Below are positions 29,101-36,905 of a DNA stretch of 64,000 nucleotides, piece by piece. This stretch comes from Flavobacterium sp. MC2016-06 (GTDB lineage: Bacteria; Bacteroidota; Bacteroidia; Flavobacteriales; Flavobacteriaceae): contig NZ_WMID02000027.1 of the NCBI RefSeq assembly GCF_009711165.2, positions 14,122 to 78,121 of the forward strand, given 5' to 3'. The notes under the pieces were generated by a model. The model made no database searches, was not told where the DNA came from, and saw only the letters and a list, made by a program, of their open reading frames with translations. The position numbers were made by a program, and so were the translations under genes. Positions within the stretch are counted from its first letter, which is position 1. Each line of letters begins with the position of its first letter.

Positions 29101-29338
29101 TTGCGTTTGCAGGAACATCAATAGTATATTTCCCGTCAAAATCTGTAGAAGCAGTCGTTTTAGCTCCTGCAACCGAGATATTTGCTCCAGGAATAGACAG
29201 TCCTTTTTCATCAGCAACTGTTCCCGTAACTTTTACCTGAGCCGTAATATAATTACACGTCAGCAACAAAAATAATATCAAAGGAACCGATCTGTGGTTA
29301 GCGTTCCAATGAATGAAGTTAGTCATTAGTTTTTTCAT
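26144..29338 (-). CDS. SusC/RagA family TonB-linked outer-membrane porin
   Basis: A 1064-residue TonB-dependent transporter. The signal peptide (about 1-33, ending YITAQ) leads to an N-terminal carboxypeptidase-regulatory-like domain (about 36-110, VTGTVADEKGLSIPGANISV). The plug follows (about 115-235, VVIGYGTQKRKDINSS, VRIRGVSSL-like and LKDASATAIYGSRGANGVV). The rest is a beta-barrel ending in aromatic residues (ISFGFNVEF). It imports oligosaccharides across the outer membrane with TonB-ExbBD energy. It is the first gene of the leftward operon; a -7 element lies at 29420-29427. Confidence 0.96.
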   Translation of the reverse strand: MKKLMTNFIHWNANHRSVPLILFLLLTCNYITAQVKVTGTVADEKGLSIPGANISVAGAKTTASTDFDGKYTIDVPANATLTFSFIGFNSQKIAVDGKTTINVILKATAENLQDVVVIGYGTQKRKDINSSISSIGSKDIENLKVVSFDQMMQGKAAGVVVSSNSGEPGSNVSVKIRGVSSLTGTNEPLYVIDGVPISGDARNSSTSGRNAAGNSNFSNSGNITVSPLALINPSDIESIDILKDASATAIYGSRGANGVVIVTTKSGKKGTGKLSFENSYSISNLPKKLHSMDLQQYATHQNALSDVYDPTGKRPEFAHPELLGKGTDWQDAIYQTGIMTSNQLSFSGGKDGVNYYISGGVLNQEGIVIESGFKRYNFRTNLDARVNKFIKVGINVSGAITDEKLTLNGQFNGVVATSLLATPDVAVRELSGAFAGPPSGGSTSFVNPVATSLLGSNTLVRKNYSGNFYTQIDILKGLEYRFEAGGYISDNLGQRFDPMYSLGNAVKSYANLYYSPSTGNSWNLKNMLTYRNTIGKHNFTVLAVQESNRAHWQGYSITGYGYKDNNDKSLAASDLAKAVTSGVYSGTQTLASYLGRVVYDYGDKYGVSAAVRTDGSSKFFVGNKWGVFSSVGASWKLSNESFMEGTKEYVDGIKFRFGWGQTGNNQIGNNLYDSNLHIVNSTMGTSYLPANTPNKDLKWETQDQTNLGLDFNMFSGKLTATVDVYKKVSKNFLYQVPLPNYLSGGGDYEGGVNPPYFNLGRMQNKGIEITLGYTQKFSENFSWTSSANFTKYVNEVTNMAGLNIVKTMGTLAYNTVTVSRTQEGLPIGSFIGYEAQGIYRTDADLLTYGHDVGGTKVVLKNGTNSLLPDFQKGDVIYKDQNNDGVIDLKDLVSIGNPNPKFTYGFTNNFKYKNVDLSIFLQGTAGNKLMNLTRAAGTMNSNLGTNYLTEAADFYSASNPNGALPRPSTYDNINNAVSTRFIEDGSYLRIQNVTLGYSLPSDIISKIKLTRLRIYASGQNLFTFTKYTGYDPEVGSFNQDALLSGVDNGRYPVPRQISFGFNVEF

Positions 29339-29419
29339 AATAAGTGTTTGGTTAGTTTTAAATTTGTTTTATAATTCAAGTACTAAAAGAGGGTACAATT
29401 GTTTTCTTAAATTATTTAA

Positions 29420-29427
29420 CAAATCTA
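29420..29427 (-). promoter_or_regulatory. -7 promoter element of the susC operon
   Basis: The minus strand reads TAGATTTG, matching TAnnTTTG, 81 bases upstream of the susC ATG. The identical octamer occurs before GH26 at 30795-30802. Confidence 0.55.
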
Positions 29428-29459
29428 TAACAGAAGAAAACATTAAATCGATAGTATTA

Positions 29460-29479
29460 TATCATTTAATGATGATATT
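29460..29479. promoter_or_regulatory. Candidate regulator-binding dyad upstream of susC
   Basis: ATCATTTAATGAT is a short palindrome inside ATATCATTTAATGATGATAT. It lies 33 bases upstream of the susC -7 element, where an AraC-type activator could bind. A related ATGAT...ATCAT pair lies before GH26. Inference only. Confidence 0.3.
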
Positions 29480-29651
29480 TTTACTATATCACTTTAAAAA
29501 AACACATACCAAAATAAAAGAGTAAAAAAATTACACAATTCGCAACACTCCTCCCTTAAACGACTAAGAATTATAAATAAAAATTAACGAATCATTCAAA
29601 AAGCAAACGATTTCGTTAAAAATAATATTTGTTTGTGAAAAAAAAGTATCA

Positions 29652-30530
29652 CTACAAAATACGTTTCAATCCAGAAAAATCTTCCCTATATTGACTAGGT
29701 GTACAGTTTTTAGTAGCCTTAAAACTACGATTAAAGTTGGCGATATTATTAAAGCCTGATTTAAAAGCAACTTCAGAAACACTCATATCCTTTTCTACAA
29801 GCCAGCGCGCCGCATATCCAATCCTAATATCATTAATGTAATTGACAAAAGTTTTACCAGTACGTTTTTTAATAAACCTATTAAAAGAGATAATAGACAT
29901 ACTTGCAATGTTAGCCACATCCTCTAAAGTAATTTTTTCAGCAAAATGTTTCTGCACATATTCATAAACCAGCTTCATTTTATCATAATCATCAAACGTA
30001 TCATAATCTACTGTATAAGTAGAAAGCAGACGCTGATTTCGAGAATTGGCCAGATCATATAATAAAGAAGTAATTTCCAGAAAATAATCCATACCGTCTA
30101 ATTTAGAAAGCCTTACAAGTCTTGGAGTTAATTCTTCGGCTACTTTTTTAGAAAAAAGAATGCCATGAATCGAGCGGTTAAACATATCGCGTATCGGATT
30201 CATAATACGTCTGGAAAGTAACGATTCGTGAAATAAATCATTATGAAACTGAATCGTAATCTCGTGGATCTTTTTGCTTGTGCATTTATTCAATTCCCAG
30301 CCGTGATATAAATTCGGACCAATTAAAACGAGTTCAACACTATCGATTTCCTCAATATTATCCCCCACAACACGCTTCACTCCTTTTCCATTCAAAATAA
30401 AATTAATCTCAAATTCTGGGTGATAATGCACCGGAAAATCGAAACTGTCCTTTACTCTATCAAAAACCAAAAAGCTGTCTCCTGCAGCAAGCGGAGCGAT
30501 TTCTCTGTAAAAATTTTTAGCACTACTCAT
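29652..30530 (-). CDS. AraC family transcriptional regulator
   Basis: A 292-residue one-component regulator. The N-terminal cupin-like sensor (about 15-100) contains FPVHYHPEFEINFILNGKGVKRVVGD. A helical middle is followed by the AraC DNA-binding domain (about 190-285) with two helix-turn-helix units: ITLEDVANIASMSIISFNRFIKKRTG and SVSEVAFKSGFNNIANFNRSFK, ending GCTPSQYR-like (NCTPSQYRED). It is cytoplasmic and probably senses a mannan-derived sugar directly. It sits between the two divergent arms of the locus, so control of both is likely. It is an AraC regulator, not the hybrid two-component system common in Bacteroides loci. Confidence 0.93.
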   Translation of the reverse strand: MSSAKNFYREIAPLAAGDSFLVFDRVKDSFDFPVHYHPEFEINFILNGKGVKRVVGDNIEEIDSVELVLIGPNLYHGWELNKCTSKKIHEITIQFHNDLFHESLLSRRIMNPIRDMFNRSIHGILFSKKVAEELTPRLVRLSKLDGMDYFLEITSLLYDLANSRNQRLLSTYTVDYDTFDDYDKMKLVYEYVQKHFAEKITLEDVANIASMSIISFNRFIKKRTGKTFVNYINDIRIGYAARWLVEKDMSVSEVAFKSGFNNIANFNRSFKATKNCTPSQYREDFSGLKRIL

Positions 30531-30754
30531 CTTTAAATACTATTTAGGAAGTAACATTCGTTTTTTTTTATTTGCAATAATATGATATATAATTGATAAA
30601 ATAATATTAATTACACGATAAACATCCGTTTATCTTTGAAAAATAGAATTATCAATTTTACAAAAAGTCTATTAATAATAAACATTAATCATTTTTAATA
30701 GAATATCTTTTTATTGTTTTAATAATTTTAAACCAAAAATGGTGTTAAATTTTC

Positions 30755-30788
30755 GATAAGAAAAATGATACATTTCTGAATCATTATC
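30755..30788. promoter_or_regulatory. Candidate operator upstream of GH26
   Basis: ATGAT and ATCAT are spaced about 10 bases apart (within AAATGATACATTTCTGAATCATTATC), just upstream of the -7 element. The arrangement resembles the dyad upstream of susC. Inference only. Confidence 0.3.
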
Positions 30789-30794
30789 AATTTG

Positions 30795-30802
30795 TAGATT
30801 TG
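30795..30802 (+). promoter_or_regulatory. -7 promoter element of the GH26 operon
   Basis: TAGATTTG matches TAnnTTTG, 33 bases before the GH26 ATG and identical to the susC element. Confidence 0.55.
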
Positions 30803-30835
30803 CATACAGTACATTAAAAAACAATCTTATTCAAA

Positions 30836-31972
30836 ATGAAAAAAAACATATTAACGCTAATAATATCAGTATTTATAGGGACTTCTTGTACCGCAAAAGA
30901 TATTTTTACTAATACTAATTTGTCACTTTCAGATCAAAAAGCAACACCTGAAACCGTTTCACTATACAAAAAACTCAATCAATTAACTCAAAAAGGCTAT
31001 CTTTTTGGACACCAAGACGACCTTGCTTATGGTGTAAATTGGAAATACGAAAACGGAAGAAGTGATGTAAAAGAGGTTACAGGAGATTATCCTGCAGTTT
31101 ACGGCTGGGATATTGCAGGTTTAGAAAAAGACGATGCTAAAAATATAGACGGTGTTCCTTTTGATAAAATGAAACAATACATCCAGGAAGCTAATGAAAG
31201 AGGCGGCATCTCTACAATAAGCTGGCATTTTGACAATCCTGCAACAGGAAAAAATGCTTGGGACAATACACCAAATGCTGTAAAAACAATACTTCCGGGA
31301 GGAGAAAACCATACAAAATTTACTTCTTGGTTAGATAAAGCAGCAACTTTCTTTTTATCCTTAAAAGATAAAAAAGGAAAAAACATTCCAATTCTTTTTA
31401 GACCGTATCACGAACTTACCGGCGGTTGGTTTTGGTGGGGAAAAGGAAATTGTACTCCTGAAGAATTTAAATCATTATGGAAATTTACTGTTGAATATTT
31501 ACAAAAAAAAGGAGTTCATAACCTCATCTATGTATACAATACAGGAAGTTTCAGTTCTGAAGCGGATTTTCTGTCTAATTATCCTGGTGATAATTATGCA
31601 GACATTATTAGCTTTGACAGTTATCAAAATAACAATGATAAAAACGGCGAAAAATTTATCACCGAAGTGCAGAATCAGTTTAAAATATTAAACGAAATTG
31701 CTCAGAAAAAGCATAAACTTATGGCACTGGCCGAAGCGGGCTACGAAGCGGTTCCAGACCCAAAATGGTGGACAGGAACTCTTACAAAAGCCATTGGAGA
31801 TTATAAAATTTCTTATGTATTATTATGGAGAAATCACGGCTGGCAGGAAAAAGAACAAAAAATGCATTATTATGCTCCATTTTCTGGGCAGGTAAGTGAA
31901 AAAGATTTTGTCGATTTTTATAATCTTGACAGAACATTATTTGAAAAAGACATTAAAAAAGCACTAAAATAA
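30836..31972 (+). CDS. GH26 endo-beta-1,4-mannanase (first copy)
   Basis: A 378-residue exported enzyme. The N-terminus is a signal peptide with a possible weak lipobox (FIGTSC, Cys18). The GH26 (beta/alpha)8 barrel covers residues about 35-375. The acid/base is Glu193 (FRPYHELTGGWFWWG) and the nucleophile Glu300 (LMALAEAGYE). FGHQDDLAYG, STISWHFDNP and ISFDSYQ are other family blocks. It cuts mannan backbone, or acts on mannooligosaccharides to give mannobiose. It is the first gene of the rightward operon, 38 bases before the symporter. A second, diverged GH26 lies at 36906. Confidence 0.95.
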   Translation: MKKNILTLIISVFIGTSCTAKDIFTNTNLSLSDQKATPETVSLYKKLNQLTQKGYLFGHQDDLAYGVNWKYENGRSDVKEVTGDYPAVYGWDIAGLEKDDAKNIDGVPFDKMKQYIQEANERGGISTISWHFDNPATGKNAWDNTPNAVKTILPGGENHTKFTSWLDKAATFFLSLKDKKGKNIPILFRPYHELTGGWFWWGKGNCTPEEFKSLWKFTVEYLQKKGVHNLIYVYNTGSFSSEADFLSNYPGDNYADIISFDSYQNNNDKNGEKFITEVQNQFKILNEIAQKKHKLMALAEAGYEAVPDPKWWTGTLTKAIGDYKISYVLLWRNHGWQEKEQKMHYYAPFSGQVSEKDFVDFYNLDRTLFEKDIKKALK

Positions 31973-32010
31973 TTAACCAAACTTAAATTAAAACCTTTAA
32001 AAAGAATCTA

Positions 32011-33402
32011 ATGCACGACAAAATTAGTTTAAAAGAAAAAATAGGTTACGGTCTAGGAGACGCCGCTTCATCAATGTTTTGGAAAATCTTCAGCATGTAC
32101 CTATTATTTTTCTATACCGATGTTTTCGGATTGGCACCTGCAGTAGTAGGAACCATGTTTTTGATTACCAGAATATGGGATTCCTGCTTTGATCCTATTG
32201 TTGGAATTTTAGCCGATAGAACCAAAAGCAAATGGGGAAAATTTAGACCTTATTTATTATGGGTTGCCATACCGTTTGCAGTAATCGGAGTTCTAACTTT
32301 TTACACGCCAGATTTTGATGAAAAAGGAAAAATAATTTATGCTTACGTTACCTATTCGTCTATGATGATGATTTATTCTTTAATAAATGTACCATACGCT
32401 TCCCTTTTGGGCGTAATGTCATCAGATAGAAAAGAAAGAAATACACTTTCATCATACAGAATGGTTTTTGCCTTTGGAGGAAGTCTTTTAGCACTTTGGT
32501 TAATTGAACCTTTAGTCAATTATTTCGGCGGAAGCTTGAATTCTAAAACAGGCTGGCTGGCAACAATTTCAGTATTTGGCGTTATCACAACACTATTTTT
32601 CTGGGGTTGCTTTTTGTTTACCAAAGAAAGAGTAAAACCTATTGGAGACGAACAAAATAACTTAAAAGAAGACTTAAAAGATTTGCTTAAAAATAGACCT
32701 TGGTGGATTTTATTGGGTGCAGGAATCGGCGCTTTGGTATTTAATTCTATCAGAGATGGCGCTGCAGTTTATTATTTCAAATATTTTGTAAGCAGCAGTG
32801 TAAACTTCGATTTCTCCTTATTTGGAACCGATTTCCACATGACCCCTACTTCTATTTATTTGGTATTAGGACAAGCTGCAAACATTATCGGAGTTATTAT
32901 CGCTACGCCAATTGCAAATAAAATTGGTAAAAAGAAAACCTTTTTTGGCGCTATGGCTTTAGCAGCAATTTTAAGTTTAGTTTTCTATTTCTTCGGAAAA
33001 GAAGATGTTACCCTAATTATGAGTTTCCAAGTATTAATCAGCATTTGTGCCGGCTGTGTATTTCCATTAATCTGGTCTATGTATGCAGACAGTGCCGATT
33101 ATTCGGAATGGAAACAAGGACGAAGAGCAACAGGATTAGTTTTCTCAGCCTCTTCTATGTCTCAAAAATTTGGATGGACTATTGGAGGCGCTGGAGCGGG
33201 ATGGCTTTTAGGTTATTACGGTTTTCAAGCCAATGTTGAGCAAACTGCAACCGCACAAAACGGAATTCAATTAATGTTAAGCATACTTCCTGCAATTGCA
33301 GCAATTATATCAGTCGCTTTTATTTTGTTTTACCCATTATCTGAAGAAAAACTTCAAATCATTGAACAAGATTTAAACGAAAAAAGAGATCAAACAAATT
33401 AA
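32011..33402 (+). CDS. GPH-family sugar:cation symporter (MFS, MelB-like)
   Basis: A 463-residue, 12-helix inner-membrane transporter. KIGYGLGDAASSMFWKIF, ITRIWDSCFDPIVGILADRTKSKWGKFRPYLLW and the later GWTIGGAGAGWLLGYYGF are classic GPH (MelB/XylP) blocks. The DPIVGILADRT segment includes the cation-site Asp. Between GH26 and GH130, the expected cargo is mannobiose or short mannooligosaccharides moving from periplasm to cytosol. Confidence 0.92.
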   Translation: MHDKISLKEKIGYGLGDAASSMFWKIFSMYLLFFYTDVFGLAPAVVGTMFLITRIWDSCFDPIVGILADRTKSKWGKFRPYLLWVAIPFAVIGVLTFYTPDFDEKGKIIYAYVTYSSMMMIYSLINVPYASLLGVMSSDRKERNTLSSYRMVFAFGGSLLALWLIEPLVNYFGGSLNSKTGWLATISVFGVITTLFFWGCFLFTKERVKPIGDEQNNLKEDLKDLLKNRPWWILLGAGIGALVFNSIRDGAAVYYFKYFVSSSVNFDFSLFGTDFHMTPTSIYLVLGQAANIIGVIIATPIANKIGKKKTFFGAMALAAILSLVFYFFGKEDVTLIMSFQVLISICAGCVFPLIWSMYADSADYSEWKQGRRATGLVFSASSMSQKFGWTIGGAGAGWLLGYYGFQANVEQTATAQNGIQLMLSILPAIAAIISVAFILFYPLSEEKLQIIEQDLNEKRDQTN

Positions 33403-33437
33403 AATAAAGAACCCTACAGATACCGAAATCAAATAAT

Positions 33438-34628
33438 ATGACAACATTAACATCTTCAGCAGTTTTTCAAGATAGAAAAACGGCATTAGAAAAAGAACAT
33501 AAAGCACTGATTGAGCAACAAAATATGCCACAAGAAAGTGCTGGAAACGGAATATACGAACGCTACAAAAATCCAGTGGTAACGGCTGCTCACGTACCTT
33601 TGAACTGGCGTTTTGATCTTAACGAAAAAACAAATCCGTTTTTGCAGGAAAGAATCGGAATGAATGCTGCTTTTAATGCCGGAGCCATGAAATGGAACGG
33701 AAAATACCTTCTTGCAGTTCGTGTAGAAGGAATCGACCGAAAATCATTTTTTGCAATCGCAGAAAGTCCAAACGGAGTCGATAATTTTAAGTTTTGGGAA
33801 AAACCATGTGTGATTCCGCAAACCGAAGAACCAGACACAAACGTTTACGACATGCGTTTAATCAACCATGAAGACGGCTGGGTTTACGGTATTTTCTGTA
33901 CCGAAAGAAAAGATCCAAAAGCACCAAAAGGCGATACAAGTTCGGCAGTAGCCAATGCAGGAATCGTTCGTTCCAAAGATTTAGTAAACTGGGAAAGACT
34001 TCCCGATTTAATTTCGAATACAGGACAACAACGTAATGTAGTCTTGCATCCAGAATTTGTAAACGGGAAATATGCTTTATACACACGTCCGCAAGACGGC
34101 TTTATTGATGTTGGAGCTGGCGGCGGAATTGGTTTAGGCTATGTAGAAGATATGACAAATCCTGTTGTAAAAGACGAGAAAATCATTTTCGGAAAGCAAT
34201 ATCACACCATTTACGAATTGAAAAATGGTCTTGGTCCAGCACCAATTAAAACAGAAAAAGGCTGGTTACACTTAGCGCACGGAGTTCGTAATACTGCTGC
34301 AGGATTACGCTACACACTGTATATGTTCATGACCGATTTGACTGATATCAGCAAAGTAACACACGTTCCTGCTGGACATTTTATGGGGCCAGAAGGTATA
34401 GAAAGAGTTGGCGATGTATCAAACGTATTATTCTCAAACGGCTGGATCGAAGATACAGACGGAACTGTTTATGTGTATTACGCCTCATCAGACACAAGAA
34501 TGCACGTTGCCGTTTCGTCTGTTGCACAATTAGTTGATTATGTTACCAATACGCCGGCAGATACTTTTATCTCTGCAGGATCCGTAAAAACAATAATCAA
34601 TCAAATCGAAAAAAATAACGCAATTTAA
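33438..34628 (+). CDS. GH130 phosphorylase, probable 4-O-beta-mannosyl-glucose phosphorylase
   Basis: A 396-residue cytosolic enzyme (no signal peptide) with a five-bladed beta-propeller. The block EPDTNVYDMR (residues 131-140) carries conserved Asp residues including the likely proton donor. RNVVLHPEFVNGKYALYTRPQDG and HGVRNTAAGLRYTLY are phosphate- and sugar-binding blocks of subfamily 1. It would convert mannosyl-glucose plus phosphate to mannose-1-phosphate and glucose. The epimerase 6 bases downstream supplies that substrate, which favours mannosylglucose over mannobiose phosphorylase. Start at ATG 33438. Confidence 0.9.
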   Translation: MTTLTSSAVFQDRKTALEKEHKALIEQQNMPQESAGNGIYERYKNPVVTAAHVPLNWRFDLNEKTNPFLQERIGMNAAFNAGAMKWNGKYLLAVRVEGIDRKSFFAIAESPNGVDNFKFWEKPCVIPQTEEPDTNVYDMRLINHEDGWVYGIFCTERKDPKAPKGDTSSAVANAGIVRSKDLVNWERLPDLISNTGQQRNVVLHPEFVNGKYALYTRPQDGFIDVGAGGGIGLGYVEDMTNPVVKDEKIIFGKQYHTIYELKNGLGPAPIKTEKGWLHLAHGVRNTAAGLRYTLYMFMTDLTDISKVTHVPAGHFMGPEGIERVGDVSNVLFSNGWIEDTDGTVYVYYASSDTRMHVAVSSVAQLVDYVTNTPADTFISAGSVKTIINQIEKNNAI

Positions 34629-34634
34629 TACACC

Positions 34635-35825
34635 GTGTCAGTACAACAAAAGCAGCTTAAATCCGAATTATCAGCAGAATTAGATGCCATTCTAAAATAT
34701 TGGGCAAAACATACTGTTGACAATCAAAACGGAGGATTTATTGGACAGATTGATTTTAACGATCATCTTATTGCCAATGCAGAAAAAGGTTCTGTTCTAA
34801 ATGCTAGAATTTTATGGACGTTTTCTGCTAGTTATCAAGTCACTAAAAATGAAAGTCATAAAACAATAGCAACGAGAGCTTTTGATTTTCTTTCAAAACA
34901 TTTTTACGACTCAGAATTTGGCGGTTTATTTTGGAGTATTAACGTGGATAAAACACCTAAAGACACCAAAAATCAAATTTACGCTTTAGCTTTTGCGATT
35001 TACGGACTCTCAGAATATTATGCAATTTCTAAAGACGACAAAGCTTTAGAAATTGCCATAAATTTATATTTACAAATACAAAAATACAGTTACGATCCTG
35101 TAAATAAAGGATATCTTGAAGCTTTTACCCGCGATTGGAAACCTATTGAAGATCTGAGATTGAGCGATAAAGATGCCAACGAAAAGAAAACAATGAACAC
35201 GCATTTGCACATTGTAGAAGCGTATGCTAATTTGTTTAAAGTCTGGAAAGACAAAACACTGCAAAGTGATATTATTGAACTTTTAGAAACGATAGAAAAA
35301 CATTTCATCAATACTAAAACAGGACATTTACGCTTATTTTTTGATGAAAACTGGGTCGAAAAACCAGACGTTATCTCCTACGGTCACGACATAGAAGCAG
35401 CTTGGCTTTTATTGCAGTGCGCCGAAATTTCTGAAAACGAAACTTTAATTGCTAATTATAAAAAACACGCCATTCAAATAGCTGAAGTTACTCAAGAAGG
35501 TCTTGATTCTGACGGCGGTTTATGGTATGAATTTGATCCAGAAAAAGACAAACTAATTGCTGAAAAACATTGGTGGGTACAAGCCGAAGCTTTAATTGGT
35601 TTTTATAATGCGTATCAATTAACGGGCAATGAAAAGTTTCTAAACATTGTTTACAACAACTGGAAATTCATTAAAAAACACATTATCGACCAAGAAAACG
35701 GCGAATGGTTTTGGGGAATTTACCACGATAATTCTTTAATCGAAAAAGACAAAGCCGGTTTCTGGAAATGTCCTTATCACAACGGCCGCGCCTGTTTAGA
35801 ACTCATGCACCGAATACAAGCCTAA
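34635..35825 (+). CDS. AGE-family epimerase, probable cellobiose/mannobiose 2-epimerase
   Basis: A 396-residue cytosolic protein with an (alpha/alpha)6 barrel. The frame opens with GTG at 34635, 6 bases after the GH130 stop; no earlier in-frame ATG exists, so GTG is taken as the start. Family blocks are FWSINVDKTPKDTKNQIYALAFAIYGLSEYY, NTHLHIVEAYA, SYGHDIEAAWLL (catalytic-type His), EKHWWVQAEAL (second His) and the C-terminal WKCPYHNGRACLEL. The HW-W and YHN residues fit cellobiose 2-epimerase, not GlcNAc 2-epimerase. It would turn beta-1,4-mannobiose into mannosyl-glucose for GH130. Confidence 0.92.
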   Translation: MSVQQKQLKSELSAELDAILKYWAKHTVDNQNGGFIGQIDFNDHLIANAEKGSVLNARILWTFSASYQVTKNESHKTIATRAFDFLSKHFYDSEFGGLFWSINVDKTPKDTKNQIYALAFAIYGLSEYYAISKDDKALEIAINLYLQIQKYSYDPVNKGYLEAFTRDWKPIEDLRLSDKDANEKKTMNTHLHIVEAYANLFKVWKDKTLQSDIIELLETIEKHFINTKTGHLRLFFDENWVEKPDVISYGHDIEAAWLLLQCAEISENETLIANYKKHAIQIAEVTQEGLDSDGGLWYEFDPEKDKLIAEKHWWVQAEALIGFYNAYQLTGNEKFLNIVYNNWKFIKKHIIDQENGEWFWGIYHDNSLIEKDKAGFWKCPYHNGRACLELMHRIQA

Positions 35826-35864
35826 GAATTCCCGAGTAAAATTTATTTATTGTATTAAAAAATA

Positions 35865-36896
35865 ATGATTATGAAACAATTTCTTTTTTTTAGCTTCCTA
35901 TTTCTAACTACAATAACTAACGCCCAAACCAACTTGGTTAAAAATGGCGGCTTTGAAAGTGAATTAATCAATTGGCGAGGAGAAGATGTTGCAACAATTT
36001 CTCCTTATGATAAAAAATCTGGTCAAAAAAGTGCCGTTATCAATCAGTTTGTGGAGAACGATTGGAAAGGTATGGATCAGATTATTTCACTTCCTAAAAA
36101 CACCTACGCCGTAGAATTTAGTGTTTGGATAAAAACCGAAAGCATCGAAAGTCAAGCCGAAGCTTATAAAGCCGGAGCAATGATTATTGAATTTACAAAT
36201 GCTGGTGAAAAACAAATTATTTCAGAACCCATAGCGCAAGTAAAAGGAACAACGGATTGGATCAATTACAAAAAGATAATTAAAGCTCCATCTGAAGCAA
36301 AAAAGATTAGAATTATGCTGGCTTTAGCACAGACAAATGGTTCTATCTATTTTGATGATGTAAAAGCAGTTCCCCTTACCGAAGAGGAATATGTAAAACA
36401 AAATCCAGTTGCGGTAAGTACAGAAGCTCAAAAAACAGATTCAGGAACAAAAATATTTTCTAACGGAAGTTTTGAGGAAAATCTTTCGTCATGGAATGGT
36501 TCTGGATTAATTTCTACTACAGACAAAAAAGACGGAAACAACGCTTTAGAATTAAGCTCTAAAACTCCCGAATGGAAAGCTGTTGACCAAGTTGCAACTC
36601 TTAACGAAGGAAACAAAACCATAGAAATTTCGTGCTGGCTTAAAGCAAAAGATATTCAGCAAGGTAAAGACAGCTGGAATAACGGAATGCTTATTATAGA
36701 ATTTAAAAAAGACGAAACTAACAAAGCTTCAGAAGACCAAGTAATTGGCATGATAACAGGAACAACCGACTGGACTTTTTTTAAGAAATCATTCCAGATT
36801 CCCCAAGAAGCAAAAAAATACCGCATTATGGCCGCAATGAGTGTCTGCACAGGAACTTTATTGGTCGACAATATTGAGGTCAAACTATCTAACTAA
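35865..36896 (+). CDS. Secreted protein with two tandem CBM-like jelly-roll domains
   Basis: A 343-residue exported protein. The signal peptide ends TNAQ (about residue 21); ATG 35865 or 35871 are both possible starts, giving a 2-residue difference. Two homologous domains follow: residues about 22-172 (VKNGGFESELINWRG ... GSIYFDDVKAV) and about 195-340 (FSNGSFEENLSSWNG ... TLLVDNIEVKL). Each opens NGGFE- or NGSFE-like and ends FDDV/VDNI, as in CBM4/9-type or related carbohydrate-binding modules. Both carry a WKG/WKA-x-DQ block. There is no catalytic motif. It lies in the mannan operon between the epimerase and the second GH26. A role in binding mannan is inferred; family membership is uncertain. 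Confidence 0.75.
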   Translation: MIMKQFLFFSFLFLTTITNAQTNLVKNGGFESELINWRGEDVATISPYDKKSGQKSAVINQFVENDWKGMDQIISLPKNTYAVEFSVWIKTESIESQAEAYKAGAMIIEFTNAGEKQIISEPIAQVKGTTDWINYKKIIKAPSEAKKIRIMLALAQTNGSIYFDDVKAVPLTEEEYVKQNPVAVSTEAQKTDSGTKIFSNGSFEENLSSWNGSGLISTTDKKDGNNALELSSKTPEWKAVDQVATLNEGNKTIEISCWLKAKDIQQGKDSWNNGMLIIEFKKDETNKASEDQVIGMITGTTDWTFFKKSFQIPQEAKKYRIMAAMSVCTGTLLVDNIEVKLSN

Positions 36897-36905
36897 ACCA
36901 CAAAA

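Larger units (their letters stand above)
29339..29651. other. Promoter region of the SusCD operon
   Basis: A 313-base AT-rich gap between susC and the AraC-type gene, both on the minus strand. It contains the -7 element and an ATCAT/ATGAT dyad described separately. No hairpin terminator for the AraC-type gene was recognised. Confidence 0.6.
30531..30835. other. Divergent control region between the AraC gene and GH26
   Basis: A 305-base AT-rich region containing the start regions of both genes. Apart from the TAGATTTG element and the ATGAT/ATCAT pair near its right end, no structured element was seen. Confidence 0.6.

Noticed and set aside
30755..30802. Hybrid two-component system control of the mannan locus
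   Set aside because: No hybrid sensor gene is present; the regulator here is a one-component AraC-type protein.
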